Positions 1 to 13,700 of a DNA stretch of 64,000 nt are shown piece after piece. Each line of letters opens with the position of its first letter. Position 1 is the first letter of the stretch. Origin of the DNA: Steromphala cineraria (taxonomy: Eukaryota > Mollusca > Gastropoda > Trochida > Trochidae); the NCBI GenBank assembly GCA_916613615.1, contig OU744727.1, positions 16,686,093 through 16,750,092 of the forward strand, given 5' to 3'. Position numbers and translations under genes: made by a program. The notes below the pieces were generated by a model. It was not told the DNA's origin. It did not search any database and saw only the letters and a program-made list of their open reading frames with translations.

Positions 1-3000
1 AGAATTATATTAAAAATTCTATAACTTAAAGTATTAACAAACAGTAATCTTTAAACTCTTGTTTCTATTAAAAACAATAATCAATATCAAATAACTTATT
101 AGCAAGGATATGATTTACGTTTTCTTAATTTATTAGCATTATTTAAGGTGATACCTAAAGAACATGTCTTAATACCAATTATGTTAGTTTTAAATTCTTC
201 TCAAGCAATGTACATGTAAACTCAGTAGTTACAGATCATAAATGAACAACTGACAAAGGTTAAACATACAGAAATATTAGTACAGATATGCAAAAAGGTT
301 ACGAAAAATGAAAAGAAACTAAATTGCTTCAAGACTAATGAGATGAATGTAGATGATTTATAATTTTTTTTACATTTTATAGTTTTAATTTGTTTTTATA
401 AGTTCTATAATGTGATTGATAAGTGAACATGTTGACTCATGTCATTGCCAATTCACCGACAAAAATGTCAAGATAAATCTGCAATTTCTAAAAATCAATT
501 GCATTCCAGGTATTCTTATCATTTGTAATCTTGTATAACTTTGTTTCGTCTCGCTAATTGAAAGCCAGATTTTTTACTTCATGCTAATAAAACGAGATTT
601 CACAAAATGAAGTTACACTGATTGATCATATATATATATATGAACATAATGGAATGTGAAAAAACACCACCCAAAGTAAATGCCCCCTTATTTAGAAAAT
701 GACTCATGAAATACATTTTGAATCCAGGTATCGTCGGTATTTTGAAACATGGAATAGCTTCCAGCAGCCTTATCAAACTTGAAGACCGATTATGTTTGTC
801 TGTGGAATTACTGCCGACATACCAAATTTTCGGAGACATAACAAGGACAAATTGGTCAATCTATCATAATTGTAATTAGCGGACAAGAATGATTAGGCTT
901 TGGCAGGTTTCACGGCGGAAAGATGAACATCTATTGACCAGAAATGAAAAGCTTACAATGAGTGTCATATTTACAATACTTTTTCTACCTCACAAATCAA
1001 GGAATAAGTTGATTATTTACACGTTCTTTTATGATTATCATCTTCTTGATAGCTTTCAATCATGTTTTAACTCGACACATTTCCGAAAGAAATTTCACAT
1101 GTCTTGTTAATGTTCTTATTAAGGACTAAATAATTCTGTTAACGTGACTCGATTGTCTTGTAGTTCTTTGCATTCCGATAAAAACAGGAAATTAAAACTT
1201 CCGCATGTTTATGTTGTCAAAGTAATGATAAATAGAAATCATATCAACATCTTTGACATGGGTGCTCATTTTGTAGTGACGTTCATAAATATCGGTCAAG
1301 GGAAATGGAATACTTTGCCTGTTATTCTTAGACGTCCGATAAAAGAGGAAATGAAAACCAACAGCGTTTTTTGTTACTAATTTGAGAGAGGGAGGGTTGG
1401 GATTTTGATGAAAAACATTATAAACATTGCTATTTTATCATAAAATAGTGACCGCTTTTAACATCAAAGTTTCAGAGCTTAATATTCTGCATTCCTCTCT
1501 GCTGGCATGCCTATTTTTCTGCATATAAATTAATCACTATCATGATCGATATTCCTGCCTTTTCCGTTTTTCCTCAAATGTGCCAAGTTCATTGTCCATT
1601 TCTAAAGTCTTGCCTTCTCATATTCCACGATATTGCTTATTGTCCGTCGAATGTCCATATTGTAAATGATAAATCTTATTCGGTACTTTTTTCAAAAGTT
1701 TTGTCATTTCCCTTAATAAATTTCCATGTTGCTCGACGAATCTCACCTTTCATTTCGAACAAACCTGCCTTAATCTATTCAATCTTCATTTTGCGTTTCC
1801 TTTCCTCATTTCATTATATTTCATACCTAATCAATAGCTGACGGTTATGCTGCTTATTACTATATAAGCATATTGTTTATACCTGGGATTGGACATGAGT
1901 TACGTAATACTAAACAATCTGATATTTACGTAGAGGGGATATTAAAACGTTATCCATAAGTAGTCAAGGAAAAGCAGTAAGCATATATAGTTACAAGGTG
2001 TAACGTAACAATGGACACATTTAGATAAAACATAGGAAACTAAGGAAGTACTTGAGGAAATAAAAAATACCGAAGATGCCACTATTCAATGTTTATCTTA
2101 TTATCTACATGTCTACGTATACACTCTTTCAATCATTGACAAATCTTTTAAATGTTATCTCATAACAAATGTTGTTTCCTTCTTTTAACATTATTCTTTA
2201 TGGTTTAAAAAAAAAAAAACCATCTGTTTCCTTTTCAAGAAAATCGTTTACACCTTCTTCTTAAAACACCTTCCTTTTAAGTTCTAGTTAGATATATAAT
2301 ACATTTTTAGTTAAAAGAAGAACATAATGATGTACCTTGAAAGACCAAATTGGAAACCGTTAATGTGTTTACACAGACATCTTCATCACAACAATCATTT
2401 TACCTACAATGATTCTCCACCGGGAGTAGAGCCATTAAGCTTGGCAAACCCATTAAAGATAACTTGTCTTCCATTCAACTTGAAAGATAAGAACAAAAGG
2501 CCATGTATTGATAATTGAAGTAACGACTAACAATGAGGGAAACTTAAGTGTCCAAGAAAGGTTAAATAATATCTATTCAACTTAAAAGATAGCACAAAAA
2601 TGAAGTAGCGAGAGACAGCGATGTAATATAAGAGTCCATCAAAGACTAGATGGAAAACTGCATACAGTGTATATTCTGATATACTAAACTTTTTATTTGG
2701 TTTCAAGATATATCTGTTATTACTATCATCGCCATGGTTTTTGTAGACTTTCAATTTTTAGTTGGACCAAACTACATAGACATTCAACACTATAGAAAAG
2801 CGTCCTGACTGTTCTTGATTGATTCTTGATTGCCTTGATAGCAATATGCTATTATCATATCTTCAATATGATCTATTGATATCATCGCAAAATATTTAAG
2901 ATTTTCAATACGAAACCAAATACGTTTTAAATGTTGAACATTTACAGATAGATCGAATACATTATGAATTCAATGCATTATAGAGATACATTCAAAGGCT

Positions 3001-3317
3001 TTGTTTGAACGTATTTTTTCTTCCTTTCCCCCGATGTATATACATGTATATAAAAATATATACCAAACACCCATATATTTATATATATATTTATATATAG
3101 ATATGTGAACTGAATGTACTTCAGTTGGTCAAACTCTTACTCACTCAATCAGAATGTCGGTGTAAAAGTAGAAAAAGGTATTGAAACAAGCGAAAGGTAC
3201 ATGAGGCCTCTTTTGAATTATTCAAATTAGTAGTAGCTTTAATAATTCGTTTTAATAAGAAATCGATGTATTCTTTACAAGAAGGCTATCTTGCAACTGA
3301 TAACATTTAATTTAATT

Positions 3318-3432
3318 ATCATCATCAATCTCATTAAAATGATATCAGAATTTTCTTTACTCATTACGCTACGTAGATTATAGCGTAGTGCAGTAAAGGA
3401 AAAATCATATTTTAATAAGATTGATATCATCA
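3318..3432. repeat. Foldback (hairpin) element
   Basis: The left arm (ATCATCAATCTCATTAAAAT onward) is matched, reverse-complemented, by the right arm ending ATAAGATTGATATCAT. The centre is the short palindrome around TACGCTACGTAG...TAGCGTA. It has no coding capacity and is probably a MITE-like element. Confidence 0.6.
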
Positions 3433-4676
3433 GATACATTTATGATACTAAAGCGTGTTATGGTTTCATTAAGATTATATGTATTTCTGTTATTTAGTTT
3501 CCTGTTTGAATCTATCGAACACTATCTGAATAATATATTTTTTAATATTGAAGTTAATCAAAGTAATTGTGTAGATTAAAATTTTGAATTAAAATAAATT
3601 CTTATCTTCTCTATAAGCAGGAACACGTTTTAATTGCCTCCAGGTCTATATAATACAAATATCGCGATACTTATATTCAGTCTCTGAAAAAATCTTATAA
3701 TCAATTATTTTATTTAACATAAAAAGGAGCTTTAGATCACTACAGATCTGGACTTGCTTTTCAACAGGTTTTGTATCGAACTGTAATTAACTACAGTTAC
3801 TTACTTCTACAGTAAGAGTTACTTACTGCTAAAAATAGATATTTGAAAAAATATGCAAAGGTTTTTATCAGAGCTAAATGACATCTGTATGGAAAGTTAA
3901 TTGTTATTCATTTTTTTATCTATATGTTTTCTGTAATCTCAAGAAGGATTTATTTATTCTGTGCAATAAATTATATGAACAATGTATCATTAATCAGAAT
4001 TTCAGAATGTTTATCGGTTATAATGACATTTCCCCTTTGTTTTCTGAGAACATACTTCACTGGATATAAAAACTCTGTTAAGATAAATCAGGAAACACAT
4101 ACAAATTCTTTACTAATCAATAAATGTTATTTCTACATCATCAAAGAATTATACATCGTAGAAACCTACTTTCTAAGAGTATGCCTATATGAATATTTCA
4201 TGTTATTCTTTTATATTTCTTCACTGTTCGTGATTATCCCATGATAGAGTCAATCATCTGAGAAATGCATTGGATCAAAGGCTTTTTTTGGTTCAAAATA
4301 ATATTTATCTAATGGTGTTATTATTTGGTTTCATACTTTAGTTCTCTGATAATTAATGTATTTAGTCAGCAGGCTTTTATCTCATTCATTCTTTTATTTA
4401 CCATGTATGTTTGAACATGTACATCAAATGAAAGTTCCATTATACACAAGTTTCTCTTAAGTTTGTCTTGTAAATGTCTCATAAGTACATTCGTGAATGC
4501 TCTAATCTAAATTCATCTCTTTTGATGAGAAGCAACCCAGTTTCATAAAGAACCTATTTTTTAACATGTCCTATGTTCAATGATAGTTTGTCGTTGAAGA
4601 ACTTGCTTGTTGGTTAATACTTAAATCCCTTTATTCAAATGAAATGTACAAGTTAAAGTCACAAGTTTCTTGGTAA

Positions 4677-4845
4677 ACGACAAAACGACAAAATCTATCT
4701 AATTGATATTAGACAAATTCTGCTGTGCCCTTCATACTCCATTCTCATAGTTTCGACATTTGTATTGTATGAGTATAAAGAACGGAGTTTAAAAACTTAT
4801 ATTGAAAGCAGTCGCCATTTGGTCTCTGTCATACCATGATGTACA
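4677..4845 (+). repeat. Diverged direct repeat, copy 1
   Basis: This segment resembles 6437-6612 over its length, sharing for example ATTAGACAAAT, CATACTCCATT and GGTCTCTGTCATACCAT in the same order. The copies are about 1.76 kb apart and differ by many substitutions and small indels, so the duplication is old or they are two members of a repeat family. Confidence 0.6.
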
Positions 4846-5955
4846 TCCTTTAAATGATCATCAAAACTGACAATGAACACGCGAAACGATATCACAAACC
4901 TTGTAAAATGTCAGTGAGGTAACTGAAATGAGTTTACAAGACTGATTGTATAATGATATGTATATCATTATCATCATTCGAACTTTTCAATTCTTAAATC
5001 ATTCATTTGGGAAGAAAAAACATTAGATTCACTGTAAATGTCACCCTTAACGGCATAACAAAAACCCTTTAATCAGCAAAAAGAAAGTTGCTATCTTTAA
5101 AAGACCCTAAGGAATATCTGGAATTCTGCTGAATGTTTTAGACAAAGGTAAAGTGAATGTTAGTTCTTATTGACTGATGTGTGATATGTCACATTATCAT
5201 CAATTTAAAATTAAGGTACACTGTACCTTATTACAATGCAAGTTGATGCAAGTTCCCAATGTTCGTAAAGCCATTTTCTACTTTTTGGAGTTGCAAAACA
5301 TTTCTTACAATAGCGTTATTGTTTTAACCAGAAGTAAATATTACAAATGAGTTTAGCTCAAACGTTTGCTTTTAAAGACCTGGAACATAAGTAACAGTTT
5401 GAAGATATCGTTAATGTACAATATATGAATTAAAAAATTATTGAAATGCCCAGAATATTTATTAAGATCATCAATATATGTTATATCATTACAATTTCAA
5501 TAGTAACAAGGTGACACGGATATTGTCAAAATTATTACAATTGATTTTATTTACGTTAGTGCACAAGTTGGCGTCGAAATCATACTTTTGTATAGCTGCT
5601 CTTTGTTGTGAAGTTCTCCCAAACTCTTTCTGTATTGTGATGTCGTAGAAGTGTAGGAGACGTGGTCTCACGTTCTATACCAAGTCGAGTGTGTTTTCTT
5701 TTGGGTTCTTATCTAGTGGTAGAGAAAGTTATTCATACAGAGACATTTCCTGCTAAACGGACATTAAAAAACTCCTAATTCCTTTAATTATCGATGGCAT
5801 AGATTACCCACTTTCTTAAATATATAGTATCCCTCGACGTTTCTGTTGCAAAACAAACATGTGATCAATACTTGTAAAGCCGTACCGGAGGCCTGCCTTA
5901 AACTTATATGACAATTAATAATTTTAACGTGTTCGTTATTACATTTACCAATGTT

Positions 5956-6030
5956 ATGAGTGAGTGAGTGAGTGAGTGAGTGAGTAATTGTTTTACGCCT
6001 CTGGGCAATATTTAAGCCATTAGCGGCGTG
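5956..6030 (+). repeat. (GAGT)n-headed interspersed repeat, mollusc-type
   Basis: About seven GAGT units lead into GTTTTACGCCTCTGGGCAAT and a GGCGTGCTAA stretch. GAGT repeats followed by a TTTTACGCC...CAATAT block is a pattern I recall from gastropod and bivalve genomes. The assignment rests on memory; the repeat itself is directly visible. Confidence 0.55.
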
Positions 6031-6109
6031 CTAATCAAACCAAGGATATTATTATCCTTTGGGTAGGGTTGATATTCAATAGTTGTACTATAAACCTCCA
6101 TTGGAACCA

Positions 6110-6660
6110 AAATTAGATGATTCGAAATCCTGTTTATTGGGTTGAGACAAAAAGAATCGACAATATCCCTTCATTTGAATCTGAGTTGGATGATTCGAAT
6201 ATCTGTTAATTTGCTGGATTAACATTTGATCGATCATCATTCATCAACCTTTTTTTTTGATCGATCATTATTTTTCATTTGAATCAAATTTAGATGTTTC
6301 GAAATCCTGTTGTTTGGTTGACACAATGATCGACCATTAACAATCTTATGATCGTAAGTGACAATCGAGTTAAGGGACCACATCAGATGCTATTACTATA
6401 TCAACAGTTTCATTAATTTCAGTTAAAAAACTTTGCAGATGACAAAGCGAAAATAATAAATCTAGTTGACATTAGACAAATCCTGCAATGTCTTTCATAC
6501 TCCATTGTCATCGTTTCGTCATTTTTTATTGCATGTGTATTTAGAACAGAGTTTAAAAACACATTTGGAAAACAGCCGCTAATTGTTAAAGGTCTCTGTC
6601 ATACCATCAAATTTAGATGTTTCGAAATCCTGTTGTTTCGTTGACACACACTGATCGATC
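6110..6660 (+). repeat. Local cluster of short diverged repeats
   Basis: A motif close to GATGTTTCGAAATCCTGTT, followed by a GTTGACACA stretch and a GATCGATCAT block, occurs about four times (near 6118, 6191, 6293 and 6614). Within the cluster lies copy 2 (6437-6612) of the direct repeat first seen at 4677. No open frame of note. Confidence 0.55.
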
Positions 6661-8776
6661 ATGTACAATCTTAATGGTCGTAATTGACTATCCTTTTTAA
6701 GCACCTGCAACCAGGCCAAGATCTGGTAGGTGTGTGTAAACATCACCATATGGAAACGTTTAGCACTAACGAGCAGCTATAGCTGACATTGTCTAGGTAT
6801 GATAAAAGAGGCCAGTAAAGAATGGAAACATCGACTTTCATGTGTTTACATTAGATACATATGCTGTTGCCACACACATGTCAATGGACAAAGTCAAGTA
6901 AGAGTTAAAGATTGATACCTTTTTGGCAACAATAGAACGTTTAAGACTTCACTTCTAACTGATGAGATTAACTATTGGGGTAAACGTAATGGACTCATCG
7001 ATTTTTGTATGTGTAAATATATGGGAAATACGCTTTGGCTATATATGGAAATGGGTGTCAAGGACGAACTTTTGGCAAATAATGTTTTGGCCAAATGATC
7101 TTATCAATACTGTCTTGATTTGTGAATGTGACTCTAAGTACCCAAAGTTTAATTGTGTTTCTGTTAGAACGCTGGTGATGTAGAGGTCCAAGTCAATATA
7201 GATAATATATGCAAACAATTGGGGTTCTAGAAATTAGGTTAGGTAATGGTTGATAAGAAATGATTTATCAAGATGTATTATATTTCATCAGGTGGGGTCA
7301 AGGTCAACATCATATGTACTGCTTTGAGAGCGTTTATCTATGTCATTCTGTCCTGGATTATCTACTGAACAGGAGTTATTCTCATCATATGCTGGATGAT
7401 AGATGGGCGCATGTTGGTCATTCGTTGCCCAAACGTTCACTTCCGTACCTTACTCACAACACTGATATAGGATGAAACAATGTACATTTTGCCGAAAGAA
7501 ATACGCAGTTTACTAGACTATATTTAATATAAACATTATTTCGTATCAAAGCATATGTTAATAAATAATGTGTTTGATTAACTTATACAAGATACCTTAC
7601 TATGACAATTGATCTTGTGAGTGTTTGGCCTTACATTGGATCACGATAAGGAAAAAAAGTTATATTGTGTTTATTTATAGAAATGATCATTCTTGTGGTA
7701 TTTACAAGTGCAAGATTCGTATGTTGAAAATATGTGAACATTGTACAAATTTAAAAAATGTTTTGTTTAACATTATCATAAAAAGTATTGACTAGATGGG
7801 TGCCAAATATTATCAAAGACATTATTTTACATTTGTTTAAAACAAACCTATCGAGATTTTCGGAATTTACTTCATTCAATATCATATTCCTAATGTTGAA
7901 TTATTGATGAGGCAGGAATTTATATATTTTATGACGATATTTCCATTCGTTCAAGAAGGGAGAGAACATATTATTTCAGTAGAACTATTATTTTGTTATT
8001 CCGATCCTAAACGTTGTTTTATCAACACTTTAGTTGACAACAACTCTTCTCGCATGACAATATTGCATGTTCGCTTAGGTACATGACATTATCAATTCAT
8101 AATGTTGAAATACCAAATCCAACTCACGATCATTATCAATATAATTGTTTTACATGAGTATCCTACAAACAATATGCTCTTACAGTTTTTGTTACAAGTT
8201 TCATTATCGAAATGTGCAAATGAAAATCCTAAAATCATCCATTAGTCTGCAATTCGTTATAACAATCTTTAGCAAATTGAAACTTTCTGAAAACTTTACG
8301 GCAAAACTGCAAAACTCATAAAATTTATTTACTGAACAACGGAAGTATCCTTCTTTTATGAAAACATGAGTTTTACATTAATGCTCCTCTCTATTCTTAA
8401 CACCTTTTAATAATAAACCTTTCCTTCTACCTATAGAAGAAATGAAAGGTAAATTTAATCAATTGTCTGGTGTCATTACCGGAAGGTGTTTCAGTGCTAA
8501 GCGCTTTCCTTTATGGTTGACGTAGAATATAGAAAACAACAATGAACAACATTACATCCTTGTCTTTTAACAGGGAAGCTTTTACGCACTGTTCTTTCCA
8601 ACCTGGTCATGCACGTCATGGTGTGTGAATTGTTTCCAACAAAAGACGTGAAAACTGCATCCTTCCCTTAACAAGTTCAGCATTTTAAATGGCTGTGCAT
8701 GCAATTTTATTGCAATATCCATATATCACAATATAGATTGCTCAATACAATTGTTGCATTATTATTATTATTTTTA
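6661..8776. other. AT-rich DNA without a recognisable gene
   Basis: Only short AT-biased frames are present, with no domain motif, credible splice pairs or strong repeat. I see nothing further to annotate. Confidence 0.55.
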
Positions 8777-9236
8777 GGCAACATATTGCAATATTCTTAT
8801 CTTTGAGCAACATATTGCAATATTATTATATTTGAGCAATGTATTGCAATATTTTTATCTTTGAGCAATATATTGCAATATTTTTATCAATGAGCAACAT
8901 ATTGCAATATTGTTATCTTTGAGCAACATATTGCAATATTGTTATCTTTGAGCAAACATTGCAATATTGTTATCTTTGAGCAACATATTGCAATATTTTT
9001 GTCAATGAGCAACATATTGCAATGTTGTCATCTTTGAGCAACATATTGCAATGTTATTATCTTTGAGCAACATATTGCAATATTTTTATCAATGAGCAAC
9101 ATATTGCAATATTGTTATCTATGAGCAACATATATTGCAATATAATTATCTTTGAGCAACGTATTGCAATATTGTTATATCTTTGAGCTACGTATTGCAA
9201 TATTGTTATCTTTGAGCAACATATTGCATTATTATA
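8777..9236 (+). repeat. 29-bp minisatellite, block 1
   Basis: About 16 imperfect copies of a 29-bp unit of the form TTGAGCAACATATTGCAATA followed by TTGTTATCT. Each unit contains the 12-nt palindrome ATATTGCAATAT. Minus-strand open frames here are produced by the repeat period and are not genes. Confidence 0.9.
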
Positions 9237-9557
9237 TGATGGACGAGTGATCTGTCTTCTTATTGGCCGAGGAAGGTGGTCGCCGACAATGATCAAACCT
9301 TATGTTGACCGCGGGAAACGTCACGCGCCGTAAAGAGTTGCTTCAAAAAAAAATTAAAATAATTGAATAGTTTACAAAATAACTGAAACGTTCATAAATC
9401 ATATAATAAAACAGTTGTTGACTTCAGTTATCGGTAAATCCAATGGTTTATTGACCTCGGAAAACTTATGTTCACCTCGGCTATCGCCTCGGTGAACATA
9501 ACTGTTCCGAGGTCAATAAACCATTGGATTCACCTCAACTGAAGTCAATAATTGTAT
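9237..9557. mobile_element. Foldback element inserted in the 29-bp minisatellite
   Basis: About 320 bp of unrelated, GC-richer sequence splits the minisatellite. Its right half is a long hairpin (about 9416-9556): CCAATGGTTTATTGACCTCG on the left is matched by CGAGGTCAATAAACCATTGG on the right, around a CTCGGCTATCGCCTCGG centre. The array resumes after it, so this looks like an insertion. Target duplication is unclear; TATA-like sequence flanks both sides. Confidence 0.6.
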
Positions 9558-9709
9558 AATATTGTTATCTATGAGAAACATATTGAATTATTGTTATCTT
9601 TGAGCAATGTATTACAATATTGCTATCTTTGAGCTTCATATTGCAATACTGTTATCTTTAAGCAACATATTGTAATGTTGTTATCTTTGGGCAACATATT
9701 GCAATATTT
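9558..9709 (+). repeat. 29-bp minisatellite, block 2
   Basis: About five further, more diverged copies of the same 29-bp unit as block 1, in the same orientation and resuming after the foldback insert. Confidence 0.85.
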
Positions 9710-10599
9710 TAAAGATTCCTTAGTGTGCAAGAATATGTGTTCGGCTGTAAAAAAATGATAGTAAACATTTTGAAATATACATGTTATTAACATTGAACTT
9801 TCACATCTAATCTTATAAATAGTAGTCCATTTTCTCGAAGATTTAAAATGCTTTAATCCGCATAAAAAGCATTTAAAGTTGATTGCAGAAGTTCTTTCAA
9901 TATATTGCAATACATGCAATAAGTTAAATTATACAGGTAAATAGATTTGAAAAAGCAATAATTTACTGTATAGAATCACTCATTAAAACCTTTTGTATGG
10001 TGAACGTACATGCTTCTCTCATTATGGCATATGTGTTTATGGACACTCCTACTCAAGGTTTAATTAGAATAATGTTTTCCGTTGTTTTTTTGTATTAAAA
10101 CATAAACATAGAATGTTAACTATGCAGACAAATAAATAAGTCGTCCTTGATACATAAATGTTTGTATAACAAGCCTTTCTTATATCAAGATTAAAATATG
10201 AAAACACTAATCGGATGTTTGAAAACAATAATTGGTTAATTTTTTCCAAAAAGTCGGTATTTTATAAACATTAGGCAACAACAAAGCCGCGTTGATGCTT
10301 TTATGAAGCTTGTGTTGTTGGTCATGAAATCATAAAAGGATATGTTAAGAGGTTTTTTTTTCAGAAGTACTGGGGAATTCTGTTGTGAAGTTACACATGC
10401 TCTCTTATCATTCAATGCAAGAGTTGAGTCAAAATAACATGATTTCATTCTTCTGTGGACGTCATAGAAAGTTTCTTATTTAGGTAAGAATAAAAATATA
10501 TCAATATGGCAGCTAAATAGATATAGGGTTCTTGATTTATTAGTATATGTCTAACTCATATAAATTGAAACATATTTTGGAATTTATTGTTCAAATCTA

Positions 10600-10761
10600 T
10601 AATTATAACACAATCTCTTCACGATTCATCCAATTCATATATTTGATTTTTTATCACTTCTTTGTTTAGTTTTTATACATTTTCTTTCAATTGAAACCAT
10701 TTATTTTCATTTTCCTGACATCCCCTTATATTCCCTTAAAAACGTGCTACTGCCCCTTTAA
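10600..10761 (+). mobile_element. Truncated TTAA-type MITE (right end only)
   Basis: The right end ACGTGCTACTGCCCCTTTAA and the preceding CATTTTCCTGACATC...CCC block match the full copies at 32975, 37544 and 38262. The left terminal repeat is absent, so this is a 5'-deleted copy. Confidence 0.8.
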
Positions 10762-13700
10762 TTCAGAGTTCTGAGTAAACTACAAGTTATGCAAATCAGC
10801 AAGTTCATATGTAATTTCTGTTGGTCAATTTAGCCTAAAATATTTAGAATGAATGATCACATATGACCAAAAACAGTTCAAAATAACACTGATGTGTCAT
10901 AGATTCCGATGGTGTTGTCATCAAGTGTCTGAAATGTTCATGAAATATGTTATTTATGTAAAATTGTGGATATTTGGGTTTTTTCAAAAATATTTAGAAC
11001 ACATACTGTTAGATTTTATTTCAGGATAATTAGTTTGGATTTGCAATCAATAAATTGTCTGAATATTGGCCTAAAACAAAATAGGCAATTGTTTATTAGT
11101 TTGATAAAAGGCTATTACTATTAGAAGGCTTTGATTTAGTCTTATCATAATATAGCATCTCAGATAGTCAAATCACAACAGACCTATAAACAACAAACAA
11201 TTAAATTTAACAACATATATACATGTAGACTACCTTTTATAGCATATAGCATATAGACTACCTTTTGGTTTGATTTATATTTCATTAATTTAAAAATTGA
11301 AACAATTATATTGTTTGGTGAACTACTGGAGGCCTGCATTGGCTGATCTTCACCAAATAAATTATTATTGTTTTGCTAAAAAGAAGCGTGCTGATGTTTC
11401 AAAATGTACCTCGCTGAGCATGACTCAATTTATTATTATTTGTCCTTACTTACATGTATATTCCTCCTATAAGTGTAGAGAAATACTCCAGAACGCATCC
11501 TCCTCTCACAATAAAGACGTTGTGATTAGTTTTTGTCACACCATGTTTGTTTATTTAGTTCTTATGTTGCGCACATAAGAAATTCCCGGGATATGTATGT
11601 AATAATAATAGGTTGCAGTGTTGTTCAATGTTTCTTACAATGGTTTAGAATCAATATTAATGCACTGTGAAGCCGGTTCATACACTTATGAACTTGCTAT
11701 TTAGATAGTAGAAATCAGGAGTGAAGAAGAAGAAGAATTGCGATGTGATCAACAACATGCAGTTATTTATATTCAGTCCTGTATGATATTTGTGTAATGA
11801 TCTGGACAATTAACAAGATATAAAACGTATGTGTAGCAAAGGCGCGGTATCCTAAAGCTCATGTTTTGCTATATAACAATAACTTTAAACTATTTTGTAA
11901 TTCGATGAACATATTTTCTACGACAATGTTTTTAAGATATACAATTGTATGTCTGCATTTATTGATTTAATTTTTACCATGATTATGCCTTTTTGTCGTG
12001 TGTTACTCGTTATGTTTTGTCTCATAATTACAAAAAATAACATGTGTATACATGTATTGTTGTGTCATAGACATCTGTATAATAGATGAAATGTATTCTC
12101 AAGGTGAAACGATTATAAAAATAAATGTCTGTCCTATCACAAGAAACACTGGTTTTATCAACAAGCAGACCAATCCATATACAGCTGCGTACCTTAAGTT
12201 TGTTCACTTGCTATGTATATCAGTGCAAATATCATGTAATTTGGGTTTCGTTTGGACGTTAATCGATCCCTTCAGATGCACTGACAAAAAATAATCAATT
12301 TTCCATGTGTAAAATTACAATATTTAAAACATATTTTTGGATCGTCTGGTAAGTGGTGAAGAATTAAAACAAATTCATATAGGATCTCTGAGAAAAAATC
12401 AGCACAAAGACATTGACTTAATGCGAAGGAACAAATATGACTTAGGCCCGAAGCTGTTGCTCATTTATGAGGGATTTTGTAGAGACTATTAAAAATTAGT
12501 GTTTTCGAAGTTTTAGCCCCTGGTCACTTTAATGACATACCAAAATTGTTACGGATAATCGTTCGGTATGGCATACAGTTATGATAATGAAAAACTAATC
12601 TTAACTTATGTAGAGAAATTTTAACATAATCCGTTTCGTTTTCGCAATGTTAGGATGCTTCAAAGACATTCCTAATTACATGATATTTGCACTTTTAGAA
12701 TATGCTGATAACAAACTTAAGGTACGCAACTGCACATAGCAACCTGCTATCGATTTGTATGGATTCTTTCACATTGATCGGAATGCTGATAAGTCATTAA
12801 CACTTTAATGAGATTCGCAGTTCAAACGAGTAAATGGGTAAAGTGATGGTAATCGTACATATGATATTGACCCACTATGACTAGTGTTGAAAGAGTAGGC
12901 AGCAACAGAGTGATTAACATTGTATTCCTTAAAAAGGCGGCCAACTCACAGAGTAAAAAGAAATGCATCTGAATCTTTTGCTGTGTCATGCAGTGTGAAT
13001 CGGTTTAATCAAGGGTCTGAGTGACGTAATACAAACGTAGTAAACATATTATAATAGTTATTGACCAATATTATATAAACATGATTAAAATGATTTAAGG
13101 TCACTGTTTTGTTGTATTCTTTTCTTCAAACTTCTTGAAACGAAAAAGATAAAAAGTTTAACGGCGTTTTCTACTACAATCGGTATCGACAGGTGTTGGA
13201 AACTTGACAATGTTTTATTCGTTTCAATTTACTTAGAGGAGTCCCAACAGAAAACTGACAAATACATGATTATATAACTTTACGTGAAGACAAATATATA
13301 GACAATGTATAAATGTGTAACAACACCATGAAATCTATTTGAATTCCATGTATCCAAATATCTACTCAAATTTGAATACGAGATGATCCAACCGGAAACC
13401 ATTACTTTCTGGATAAAAAGTGTATTTTGAATATACACGGCTCACTCCCTCATCGCCTTGGTTGGAGATGAGAGCAACAATAAGAGACAAACACGGAGTA
13501 AAAAAATAATTATTTATTATTTTTTAAATATTCATACGAACGTCATTCTGGTAAATTACGTAAAGGATTTACCTATTGTTAGTAACATATTCATGTATCA
13601 TTACAGCATCTGAAGACAAACATACAAAAGTGTTTAAACATCATACTGTCTTAATAATAAAATGAACTTGAACATACACAGCTTATCACACCTGCATCCG

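Larger units (their letters stand above)
1..5955. other. AT-rich DNA without a recognisable gene
   Basis: Open frames here are all under about 110 codons, AT-biased, and show no domain motif or linked splice sites. Content seen: a short AT microsatellite near 3070-3100, a foldback at 3318-3432, and one arm of a diverged direct repeat at 4677-4845. Confidence 0.6.

Noticed and set aside
9057..9296. Minus-strand frame rich in NNIAICCS repeats
   Set aside because: Produced by the 29-bp minisatellite; no start, splice or domain evidence.
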